A stretch of 12,891 nucleotides of DNA from an uncultured Streptococcus sp. (GTDB lineage Bacteria; Bacillota; Bacilli; Lactobacillales; Aerococcaceae), in contig CAJZJY010000013.1 of assembly GCA_916050055.1 (NCBI GenBank), positions 1 through 12,891 on the forward strand, given 5' to 3'. The position numbers and the translations under genes are program-made. Positions 8,068-12,891 of the stretch are shown here, piece by piece. Below the pieces are notes generated by a model that was given only the letters and a program-made list of their open reading frames with translations, was not told the origin of the DNA and did not search any database. Each line of letters starts with the position of its first letter. The stretch's first letter is position 1.

Positions 8068-8124
8068 CCTTGAGGAGTACGGAGAATCATGCAGATTCGA
8101 GTTCACACTAAGCGCAATTCTCCT
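8068..8124 (+). repeat. degenerate direct repeat, unit E2
   Basis: Starts CCTTGA, then a hairpin GAATC-ATGCA-GATTC (8084-8098), then CACTAAGCGCAATTCT. A second, mutually exclusive pairing exists between GGAGAAT (8081-8087) and ATTCTCC (8117-8123). Similar in order and partly in sequence to unit E1. Confidence 0.45.
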
Positions 8125-8165
8125 GGTGTAGTGTCCCGGCCACCATATACATTTACTTATGTAAA

Positions 8166-8363
8166 AAAAAGAGTACAAAAATATCCTTACCGGATTCTAT
8201 AGTCATCATCATAGCGACTAGTATTCGATGCGAATTACAGATGCTTAGAAATTTATTTCTTAGCATCTGTTTGAGGCTCGAAAGGGACAAGACCAAGGCT
8301 TGTCCCGTTACAGCTTTAATGATGACTATAGAGAATATCCGGAAGGATATTAGTACTCTTTTT
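8166..8363 (-). repeat. folded repeat element, copy B (also a likely terminator for fakA)
   Basis: Read on the minus strand this 198-bp copy starts 13 bp after the fakA stop. Outer arms (8353-8363 inward, and 8166-8176 inward) pair for about 50 bp with few gaps. Apex in element orientation: GTA (8308-8310), P1 (GGGACAAG / CTTGTCCC, arms 8299-8306 and 8284-8291, loop CCTTGGT), P3 (TTCGA 8278-8282 with TCGAA 8224-8228), internal loop (GCCTCAAA 8270-8277 and TAATTCGCA 8229-8237), P2 (CAGATGCT 8262-8269 is the partner of AGCATCTG at 8238-8245, and vice versa), then TAC. The far arm ends in a run of eight or more T residues on the minus strand (8163-8170), so the whole fold could end fakA transcripts. 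Confidence 0.85.
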
Positions 8364-8376
8364 AATTTTCTTTTTA

Positions 8377-10062
8377 TTATTCTACAGATAATAAGTAAGT
8401 GTATACTGGTTGGTTTCCTTCATGGACTTCAACCTCTACATCAGGGTATTTCGCTTCTACAGCTTCAGTGATTTCTTCCACTTCGCTTGCTTCTGCGTCT
8501 TCGCCATAGATGATTGTTAGGATCTCTGAATCGTCATTGATCATCTTATCGATTGTCGCAAGAGTTGCTTCCTTACGGTCCGCAATACTTACTAAAATCT
8601 TGCCATCTACAATCCCCATGAAGTCGTCAGTTTTGATTTCAACGCCATCAATGTTTGTATCACGAACAGCATTCGTAATTTGACCACTTGATACAAGAGC
8701 CATTTGTTCGCTCATTGCAGCTTGGTTCTCTTCTAAGCTTGCTTCTGGATTGAAGGCTAATAATGAAGCTAACCCTTCTGAAATCGTACGAGTTGCAACA
8801 ACGGCAACTGCAGCATCTTCTGATACTTCAGCCGCTTGGTTTGCAGCCATTTGAATGTTTTTGTTGTTTGGTAATACGATGACTTTTTCAGCATGCGCCT
8901 CTTTTACCGCTTGAAGAATATCTTCTGTACTTGGGTTCATTGTTTGACCACCGTTGATGATTGTCGTTACACCCATGCTCTTGAATAATTCTTGAATCCC
9001 TTCACCTGCAGCAACCGCTACGATTCCGTATTCCGCTTTTTGTTTTTGCGCTGCTTCTTTAACTTTTGCAGTGTAGTCTGTTTTTAACACTTCTTCGTGT
9101 TGCAAGCGCATGTTGTCCACTTTCACTTTCATTAATGAACCGAAGCGTTGTCCGTAGTTCATAACTTCACCTGGATGTTCTGTATGCACGTGTACTTTGA
9201 TGATTTCATCGTCAGCTACTACTAATAAAGAATCTCCAAGTTCGTTTAAATAGTTACGGAAAGTATCGTAGTCGAATGTATCTACGACTGTTTCGCCTTC
9301 ACCGATTTTCACCATGATTTCAGTACAGTAACCGAATTTGATGTCGCCTGTTGATACGTGTTCGTAGTCAACGCCTGCTTCGTGGTGAGCCACTGAAGTT
9401 AAATCGATTTTATTGCTTTGTAACGATTGAACAGGAACTGCTTCCCCTGTTAATGCTTCGAAGAATCCGTTGTAAATGAATACAAGACCTTGACCGCCTG
9501 AGTCCACTACGCCAACTTCTTTTAATACTGGTAATAAATCTGGAGTTTTCGCTAATGCTTTTTCAGCACCACGTAAAACAGATCCCATTACTTCGATGAT
9601 GTCGTTTGAAGTTTCTAACTTACGTACACCACGTTTAGCTGATTCACGAGCAACAGTAAGGATTGTACCTTCTACAGGTTTCATAACCGCTTTATAAGCA
9701 GTTTCCACACCGTTCGTAAATGCTTGCGCTAATTCTTCACCAGTGATTTCTTCTTTACCGACAACGGCTTTAGAGAAACCACGGAATAATTGAGATAAGA
9801 TAACTCCTGAGTTCCCACGAGCACCCATTAATAATCCTTTTGCTAAATCTTGTGCTAAATCACCTACAGTTGTTGCTGTAGAGTTCGCAACACGTTCCGC
9901 ACCAGATTTGAATGAGAGCATCATGTTTGTCCCTGTGTCTCCATCTGGTACTGGGAATACGTTTAATGAGTTTACGAATTCTGCATTTTCAGATAAACGC
10001 ATTTCACCGATTTCCACCATTGCGCGGAAATCTTGAGCCGTAATAGTTTTCATAGTTGCCAT
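8377..10062 (-). CDS. fakA: fatty acid kinase catalytic subunit FakA (DAK2 domain, YloV)
   Basis: FakA phosphorylates exogenous fatty acids held by a FakB protein, giving acyl-phosphate that feeds PlsY or PlsX. The 561 residues show the N-terminal DhaL/DAK2 ATP-binding domain: NVFPVPDGDTGTNMMLSF (34-51; Asp40 and Asp42 are the metal-binding acidic residues) and GLLMGARGNSGVILSQ (76-91), then VDSGGQGLVF (about 186-195); a middle domain with KVHVHTEHPGEV; and a C-terminal DegV-like part with VVAVAAGEGIQELF and IIYGEDA. Length fits the family. The Shine-Dalgarno (AGGAGG) is about 13 nt from the ATG, rather long. It follows the Asp23-family gene by 37 bp, as yloU-yloV in Bacillus. No fakB gene lies in the window. 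Confidence 0.94.
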   Translation of the reverse strand: MATMKTITAQDFRAMVEIGEMRLSENAEFVNSLNVFPVPDGDTGTNMMLSFKSGAERVANSTATTVGDLAQDLAKGLLMGARGNSGVILSQLFRGFSKAVVGKEEITGEELAQAFTNGVETAYKAVMKPVEGTILTVARESAKRGVRKLETSNDIIEVMGSVLRGAEKALAKTPDLLPVLKEVGVVDSGGQGLVFIYNGFFEALTGEAVPVQSLQSNKIDLTSVAHHEAGVDYEHVSTGDIKFGYCTEIMVKIGEGETVVDTFDYDTFRNYLNELGDSLLVVADDEIIKVHVHTEHPGEVMNYGQRFGSLMKVKVDNMRLQHEEVLKTDYTAKVKEAAQKQKAEYGIVAVAAGEGIQELFKSMGVTTIINGGQTMNPSTEDILQAVKEAHAEKVIVLPNNKNIQMAANQAAEVSEDAAVAVVATRTISEGLASLLAFNPEASLEENQAAMSEQMALVSSGQITNAVRDTNIDGVEIKTDDFMGIVDGKILVSIADRKEATLATIDKMINDDSEILTIIYGEDAEASEVEEITEAVEAKYPDVEVEVHEGNQPVYTYLLSVE

Positions 10063-10099
10063 ATTATTCTTACTTCCTCCTGACTAGAATCAACAAGCA

Positions 10100-10462
10100 T
10101 TACGCTTCGATGATTTTAACTCCTTGAACATAGACATTCACTGTTTTTGCAGCAAATCCTAACATTGTTTCTAAGTTATATTTCACTTGTTCTTGTACGT
10201 TTCTACAAATCGCAGAAATTTTTGTACCATAACCTACAATAATGTATACATCCACTGCAACACCATCGTCTTCTTGACGAATCACAACTCCACGAGTGAA
10301 GTTTTCTTTCTTCAAGATTTCATTAAAGTTGTCGCGGATTTGATTGCGGCTTGCCATACCAACAACACCATAGTTATCTGTAGCGGCCCCACCAACAACC
10401 GTTGCAATCACTTCATTGCTAAGTTCAATTTGTCCATTTTCTGTTTGAATTTTTACTGTCAT
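10100..10462 (-). CDS. yloU: Asp23/Gls24-family protein (YloU)
   Basis: A 120-residue Asp23/Gls24 (DUF322) protein. The family pattern is visible: GQIELSNEVIATVVGGAAT near the N-terminus, a GVVGMAS motif (about 32-38), VDVYIIVGYGTKISAICRNVQEQVKYNLE and VNVYVQGVKI near the end. Family members are linked to cell-envelope homeostasis and alkaline stress; some are membrane associated through partners. The soluble sequence shows no signal peptide or TM segment. The ATG at 10462 has GGGAGGT upstream. It is the first gene of the yloU-fakA operon, divergent from rpmB, the same arrangement as in B. subtilis. Its leader carries an 8-bp perfect hairpin (10493-10513). Confidence 0.93.
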   Translation of the reverse strand: MTVKIQTENGQIELSNEVIATVVGGAATDNYGVVGMASRNQIRDNFNEILKKENFTRGVVIRQEDDGVAVDVYIIVGYGTKISAICRNVQEQVKYNLETMLGFAAKTVNVYVQGVKIIEA

Positions 10463-10492
10463 ACAAATACCTCCCTTAAATGTATAAAGGTG

Positions 10493-10513
10493 TCTGTCTA
10501 TTTTTTAGACAGA
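10493..10513 (-). promoter_or_regulatory. hairpin in the yloU leader
   Basis: A perfect inverted repeat, TCTGTCTA / TAGACAGA, with a 5-nt A loop on the minus strand, lies about 30 nt upstream of the yloU start. There is no T tract after it, so it is not a standard terminator; it could be an operator or an mRNA stabilising stem. Confidence 0.45.
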
Positions 10514-10534
10514 TTGACACATTATTTCTATACT

Positions 10535-10543
10535 ATAATATCA
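10535..10543 (-). promoter_or_regulatory. candidate extended -10 promoter of yloU-fakA
   Basis: Minus strand TGATATTAT: a TG motif one base before TATTAT (10535-10540). There is no good -35 at 17 bp, as is common for extended -10 promoters. Several other AT-rich hexamers are nearby, so the exact position is uncertain. Confidence 0.4.
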
Positions 10544-10611
10544 TATTCCAAGCGGTTTACCTAGCCTTTTACCAATTTTTAACCCTCTTAGAAACTCATT
10601 AACCAGTACGC

Positions 10612-10640
10612 TTGCAATCTAAGGTCAACTATGCTAAATT
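10612..10640 (+). promoter_or_regulatory. rpmB promoter
   Basis: TTGCAA (10612-10617), 17-bp spacer, TAAATT (10635-10640), with a TG motif one base before the -10. It faces away from the yloU promoter and gives an rpmB leader of roughly 60 nt. Confidence 0.65.
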
Positions 10641-10709
10641 ATTTAAGTATATGATTTAGTTCAAAATTATATCAGCTGATAATGAATTAAATAAAGGAGG
10701 AGAATAACA

Positions 10710-10898
10710 ATGGCTAAAGTATGTTATTTCACTGGACGTCGTGCTGAAACAGGTAACACTCGTTCTCACGCTATGAACGCTAACCGTCGTACTTGGAAAC
10801 CAAACTTACAAAAAGTTCGTGTTTTAATCGATGGCAAGCCTAAAAAAGTATGGGTTTCAACTCGTGCATTAAAATCAGGTAAAGTAGAACGTGTTTAA
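10710..10898 (+). CDS. rpmB: 50S ribosomal protein L28
   Basis: A 62-residue bL28, the same length as the Bacillus protein and very similar along its length: [11 protein letters not shown] at the start, [20 protein letters not shown] in the middle, and [15 protein letters not shown] at the end. It is part of the large ribosomal subunit. The ATG follows AAAGGAGGAG. The gene is the only plus-strand gene supported in the window, has its own promoter and terminator, and lies divergent to yloU as in other Bacilli. Confidence 0.98.
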   Translation: MAKVCYFTGRRAETGNTRSHAMNANRRTWKPNLQKVRVLIDGKPKKVWVSTRALKSGKVERV

Positions 10899-10912
10899 TA
10901 CAGAGCACTATT

Positions 10913-10950
10913 AAAAAGAGCTTAGGCGATATCCCTAAGCTCTTTTTGTT
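10913..10950 (+). terminator. rpmB terminator
   Basis: AAAAAGAGCTTAGG (10913-10926) pairs with CCTAAGCTCTTTTT (10933-10946), a 14-bp perfect stem with a 6-nt loop followed by more T residues. The A/T flanks make it bidirectional. Confidence 0.93.
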
Positions 10951-10963
10951 TTTCTAAAAATAA

Positions 10964-11223
10964 ATAAGCCGAAGGCTTGAAAAGATAAATGAAACTGCTA
11001 AAAGACATTCAAAGATATTTGAAGGAATGTATAGCGGAATTTAGTGTAATGGTACCGGCAGGAGCCTGTGGTCTCCTTGCCTACCAAGCTTCAAACCAAG
11101 GATAAGCGACGAGTCGCTAACCCTTGGTAATTCACATTGGTTACTTATTCATTACACTAACCGCTATATCCTCAAATATCTTTTTCCGTCTTTAGGAAAA
11201 TTCGCTCTTTTCAAGCCTCTTAT
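10964..11223 (+). repeat. folded repeat element, copy C
   Basis: A 260-bp copy beginning about 14 bp after the rpmB terminator. The outer arms (10973-10984 with 11208-11219, continuing inward through AGATATTTGA, TATAGCGG and TTAGTGTAATG) pair with small gaps. Apex: GTA (11052-11054), P1 (GGCAGGAG 11057-11064, loop CCTGTGGT, closing arm 11073-11081), P3 (ACCAA 11083-11087 with TTGGT 11137-11141), internal loop (GCTTCAAA 11088-11095 and TAATTCACA 11128-11136), P2 in two parts (CCAAGG / CCTTGG and AGCGAC / GTCGCT) and TAC (11142-11144). It has the same architecture and orientation as copy A, with helix sequences changed in a compensatory way. Confidence 0.85.
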
Positions 11224-11620
11224 AATCCAAAGAGTTAGAGTTCACCACTCTTTTCAACTCTACTTTACCTGAGATTAATGCCAGGAAACCAAGGAACCAT
11301 GGGTGGTGCTTTTCATGAGGTTAGAGAAATGTGCTTTTTTGAGTTAACTTTCAAAAAAATGGAGTTTGTGAAAAGCCCATTGTTATACGCTTTGAAGGCT
11401 TCTCAATAAAATGAAATCTATTTACATCATTTGTAAATTCTGAAGTTTGTTGGATTTGCAATTTCCGAAAAAGGCTTAGCTGTAAGAAATATAGAGCACC
11501 TCTCTTTGAAAATAACAGCGCACGTAAAAATTCCAAAATTCACTTATAAGTGAATTTTGGGATTTCAACTAATATTGTGAACTCGTTTATTGATCGCAAT
11601 ATAAATTGAAAATAGGCATG
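11224..11620. other. gene-free stretch downstream of element C
   Basis: No gene I can support. A 43-codon reading frame on the plus strand (11278-11409, MPGNQGTMGGAFHEV start) has no convincing ribosome binding site. A 61-codon frame on the minus strand (11351-11536) would start with TTG inside a palindrome. Composition is AT-rich. The stretch ends with a long perfect palindrome. It may be remains of an insertion; nothing proves it. Confidence 0.5.
11528..11565. repeat. 28-bp perfect palindrome (38 bp with wobble)
   Basis: The stretch from 11533 to 11560 is its own reverse complement (arms CCAAAATTCACTTA / TAAGTGAATTTTGG), and flanking AAATT / GATTT extends the stem with one G-T pair. Read on the minus strand it is followed within a few bases by TTTTT, so it can act as a terminator there, although the VOC gene already has one. 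Confidence 0.75.
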
Positions 11621-11658
11621 AAAAAAGACGATAGATTTTTGATTTTTCTATCGTCTTT
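11621..11658 (-). terminator. terminator of the VOC-protein gene
   Basis: GACGATAG (11627-11634) pairs with CTATCGTC (11648-11655), with flanking A/T pairs; on the minus strand six T residues follow (11621-11626). It lies about 35 bp past the VOC gene stop; T-rich sequence on the other side makes it bidirectional. Confidence 0.88.
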
Positions 11659-11692
11659 GTGTTTTATATTTAATTAGACAAACTGGTATTTG

Positions 11693-12082
11693 TTAATTTG
11701 TAAATCTCAACAAATACCCATTTGGATCTTGTATTAAAAACTCTATTTGCATTTCTTCTATTCCATTAACTTGATATATGTTTCTAGTTAGTTCTCTGTA
11801 TAATTCTATATTCAAATGATTCACTAATTTATAAAGCTCTTCAATATCATCAACAGCTATTGAAAAATTGATTCCTCTTCCTAATGGATATACTAGTTCC
11901 CCTATATTCCAACCATCATCGTGAATTTGTTCAAACATAAACTGACTATCTTGAAATGACATGAAAACAAATTTATCTTCAGTACGTTCATATTCAATTT
12001 TAAATCCTAATTCTCTATAAAATTTTTTAGTCCGTTCAATATCAAAAACTGACAATTCGGGAATCATCCTATTAAAATTCAT
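11693..12082 (-). CDS. VOC-family (glyoxalase/bleomycin-resistance-like) protein
   Basis: A 129-residue protein of the vicinal oxygen chelate fold. The start MNFNRMIPELSVFDIERTKKFYRELGFKIEYE is typical, followed by FVFMSFQDSQFMFEQ, a middle INFSIAVDDIEELYKLV and the C-terminal FLIQDPNGYLLRFTN, which closes the second beta-alpha-beta unit. This length and pattern are nearest to bleomycin-resistance/YwbC-like proteins, which act as dimers in the cytoplasm, either binding a drug or acting as metal enzymes; the substrate cannot be told from sequence. The ATG at 12082 has AAGGAGG just upstream. It is visibly more AT-rich than thiN (about 27% GC in 11701-11760 versus 45% in 12601-12660), interrupts the usual thiN-rpmB neighbourhood and has its own promoter and terminator, so recent acquisition is likely. 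Confidence 0.85.
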   Translation of the reverse strand: MNFNRMIPELSVFDIERTKKFYRELGFKIEYERTEDKFVFMSFQDSQFMFEQIHDDGWNIGELVYPLGRGINFSIAVDDIEELYKLVNHLNIELYRELTRNIYQVNGIEEMQIEFLIQDPNGYLLRFTN

Positions 12083-12098
12083 GTTTCCTCCTTGTCAA

Positions 12099-12126
12099 AT
12101 TATAAATTCCCAGCTCTACAAGCGAA
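12099..12126 (-). promoter_or_regulatory. candidate promoter of the VOC-protein gene
   Basis: Minus strand: a consensus TATAAT (12099-12104) with a weak TTCGCT (12121-12126) 16 bp upstream. The leader would be very short, about 10 nt, just enough for the AAGGAGG ribosome binding site. Confidence 0.5.
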
Positions 12127-12193
12127 GGATTTAATTATTTTTTCTTTTTGGTTTTGGTGTAGGTAATTCATCCTAATTGTGCGCTGTTTTGTT

Positions 12194-12865
12194 TTATCTC
12201 CAATGATCTCGGGTTTGGGCTACTAAGATGAGTCCTTTTGTAAAGGAGATGGTCATCTTGTCACTTGTAAACTCATTGCTGACAAGAGCCACTGGGTACG
12301 CGTAGCTTTTTGAATCGAGCGTGTATTTGACATCTACGAGGGTGACATTTTCCACAGGAGTCATACTAATAAAGGAAAGGTACTTCGTAAAGTCCATCTT
12401 TTCAATCGTGTATGTGCCTGGCTGGATGAAATTCACGACATTCGTTGCATCCTCAAACACCACATACGGAATGAGCGGTGCTAAGTCTGGTCGCATCATC
12501 GTCCATAAGGTACTAATCGCATGATCCACTCGCCCGCCAAAGGAACCGAGTACATGAATCGGTGTCTCTTCGTAATGCTCCTTCACCCATAGCAAGGCTG
12601 CCTCAAAATCAGTATCGTCTTTTTCAGAAGGGAGCTGGACAATAGTACCCGCTGCTTCATGAATCAAGTCGCGCTGTTCTTTTGTGACAGAATCAAAGTC
12701 CCCAATCGCTACTTCCATGGGAAGGTGTTGATCTAATAAGCGAAGAGCGCCACCATCGACTCCGACAAAACGGAAGTCTTCATAGGCCTTACCGTATCGG
12801 TTTTCTAAGAGCGCCTTGATGTTCTCTTTAGTGTTTGGTCCTCCCAAGACAATCACAACTTCCAT
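12194..12865 (-). CDS. thiN: thiamine pyrophosphokinase
   Basis: Transfers pyrophosphate from ATP to thiamine, making thiamine diphosphate in the cytoplasm. Of the 223 residues, the N-terminal catalytic domain shows VLGGPN (6-11), VGVDGGALRLL (34-44), AIGDFDSV (53-60), LPSEKDDTDFEAAL (78-91; acidic metal/ATP site) and GSFGGRVDHAIST (107-119). The C-terminal beta domain that binds thiamine includes YLSFISMTPVENVTL and ends with SNEFT...ISFTKGLILV. Length is normal. The ATG at 12865 has GAGGGA upstream, and the gene follows another reading frame ending 11 bp before it, consistent with the Bacilli order rsgA-rpe-thiN. No TPP riboswitch is visible and no clear terminator follows. Confidence 0.95.
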   Translation of the reverse strand: MEVVIVLGGPNTKENIKALLENRYGKAYEDFRFVGVDGGALRLLDQHLPMEVAIGDFDSVTKEQRDLIHEAAGTIVQLPSEKDDTDFEAALLWVKEHYEETPIHVLGSFGGRVDHAISTLWTMMRPDLAPLIPYVVFEDATNVVNFIQPGTYTIEKMDFTKYLSFISMTPVENVTLVDVKYTLDSKSYAYPVALVSNEFTSDKMTISFTKGLILVAQTRDHWR

Positions 12866-12876
12866 CTTCGTCCCTC

Positions 12877-12891
12877 TTATGCTTCTTTAAT
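12877..12891 (-). CDS. C-terminal end of an upstream gene, possibly rpe (partial)
   Basis: Only the last codons are visible (reading IKEA then TAA at 12877-12879). Spacing of 11 bp to the thiN start suggests an operon. Ribulose-phosphate 3-epimerase is the usual upstream neighbour of thiN in Bacilli, but four residues cannot identify it. Confidence 0.4.
   Translation of the reverse strand: MKEA

Larger units (their letters stand above)
7823..8165. other. gene-free spacer between folded elements A and B
   Basis: No credible gene here. It contains two degenerate direct repeats (7826-7884 and 8068-8124) and a small hairpin (CAGCA / TGCTG near 7899-7915). The stretch is flanked by elements A and B in opposite orientation, so it may be the interior of a decayed composite insertion; that is inference. 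In B. subtilis this position between yloV and recG carries sdaAB-sdaAA; I see no trace of them. Confidence 0.6.

Noticed and set aside
7561..8363. CRISPR array, or retron RNA, for the repeats near recG
   Set aside because: There are no short regularly spaced direct repeats for CRISPR, and no reverse transcriptase gene nearby; the long outer stems with a branched apex do not match a retron msr-msd layout clearly.
8241..8471. 76-codon plus-strand frame over element B and the fakA end
   Set aside because: It is partly antisense to fakA and partly inside a palindromic element; no ribosome binding site.
10187..10564. 125-codon plus-strand frame opposite yloU
   Set aside because: Antisense shadow of a clear Asp23-family gene; no ribosome binding site and no recognisable domain.
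11041..11081. T-box leader suggested by GGTACC near 11051
   Set aside because: There is no T-box consensus or downstream aminoacyl-tRNA synthetase or amino acid gene; the sequence is part of the P1 hairpin of element C.
11278..11409. 43-codon plus-strand frame, and a 13-codon minus-strand frame overlapping it
   Set aside because: No good ribosome binding site for either and no recognisable product; listed only as content of the gap.
11351..11536. 61-codon minus-strand frame
   Set aside because: TTG start within a palindrome, no Shine-Dalgarno, no family I recognise. It could be a fragment of a decayed element but is not supportable as a gene.

Overview
The window looks like chromosome of a low-to-moderate GC Gram-positive bacterium of the order Lactobacillales. 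The clues are strong AAGGAGG ribosome binding sites, a C69 (PepD-type) dipeptidase typical of lactic acid bacteria, and the Bacilli gene order thiN - rpmB (divergent) - asp23/yloU - fakA/yloV - recG - plsX. A Carnobacteriaceae genus such as Granulicatella is possible, but that placement is only a guess.

Layout from low to high coordinate. 1-1379 (-): C69 dipeptidase, cut by the window edge, with a near-consensus promoter. 1535-2445 (-): an operon of three small membrane proteins, the middle one a DUF454/YbaN protein, with its own promoter and terminator. 2587-4256 (-): an Lrp/AsnC regulator and a class I aminotransferase overlapping by ATGA, like the B. subtilis AlaR-AlaT pair. 4409-7504 (-): recG-plsX, 36 bp apart, joining recombination repair to phospholipid synthesis, ending in a perfect hairpin terminator. 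7505-8376: a long gene-free gap. 8377-10462 (-): Asp23-family protein and fatty acid kinase FakA. 10710-10898 (+): ribosomal protein L28, divergent from asp23. 10899-11692: a second long gene-free stretch. 11693-12082 (-): an AT-rich VOC-fold protein, probably acquired. 12194-12865 (-): thiamine pyrophosphokinase, preceded by the last codons of another gene (probably rpe).

The most interesting content lies in the two gene-free stretches. They hold three copies (A 7561-7822 +, B 8166-8363 -, C 10964-11223 +) of a 200-260 bp folded element. Each has a long imperfect outer stem and then the same apical fold: a GTA:TAC closing pair, a short hairpin with a CCT...GT loop, and a second arm in which a 5-bp helix and a distal helix flank a conserved internal loop (GCYTCAAA / TAATTCRCA). 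Helix sequences differ between copies but stay complementary, while the loops stay fixed. That is the signature of a structured RNA, or of a hairpin-recognised mobile element. I do not recognise it as a known family.

Most protein genes are housekeeping. FakA (phosphorylates exogenous fatty acids) and PlsX (makes acyl-phosphate from acyl-ACP) both supply acyl-phosphate to phospholipid synthesis. Compared with B. subtilis, sdaAB/sdaAA (between yloV and recG) and fapR (between recG and plsX) are absent; the folded elements sit where sdaAB/sdaAA would be.
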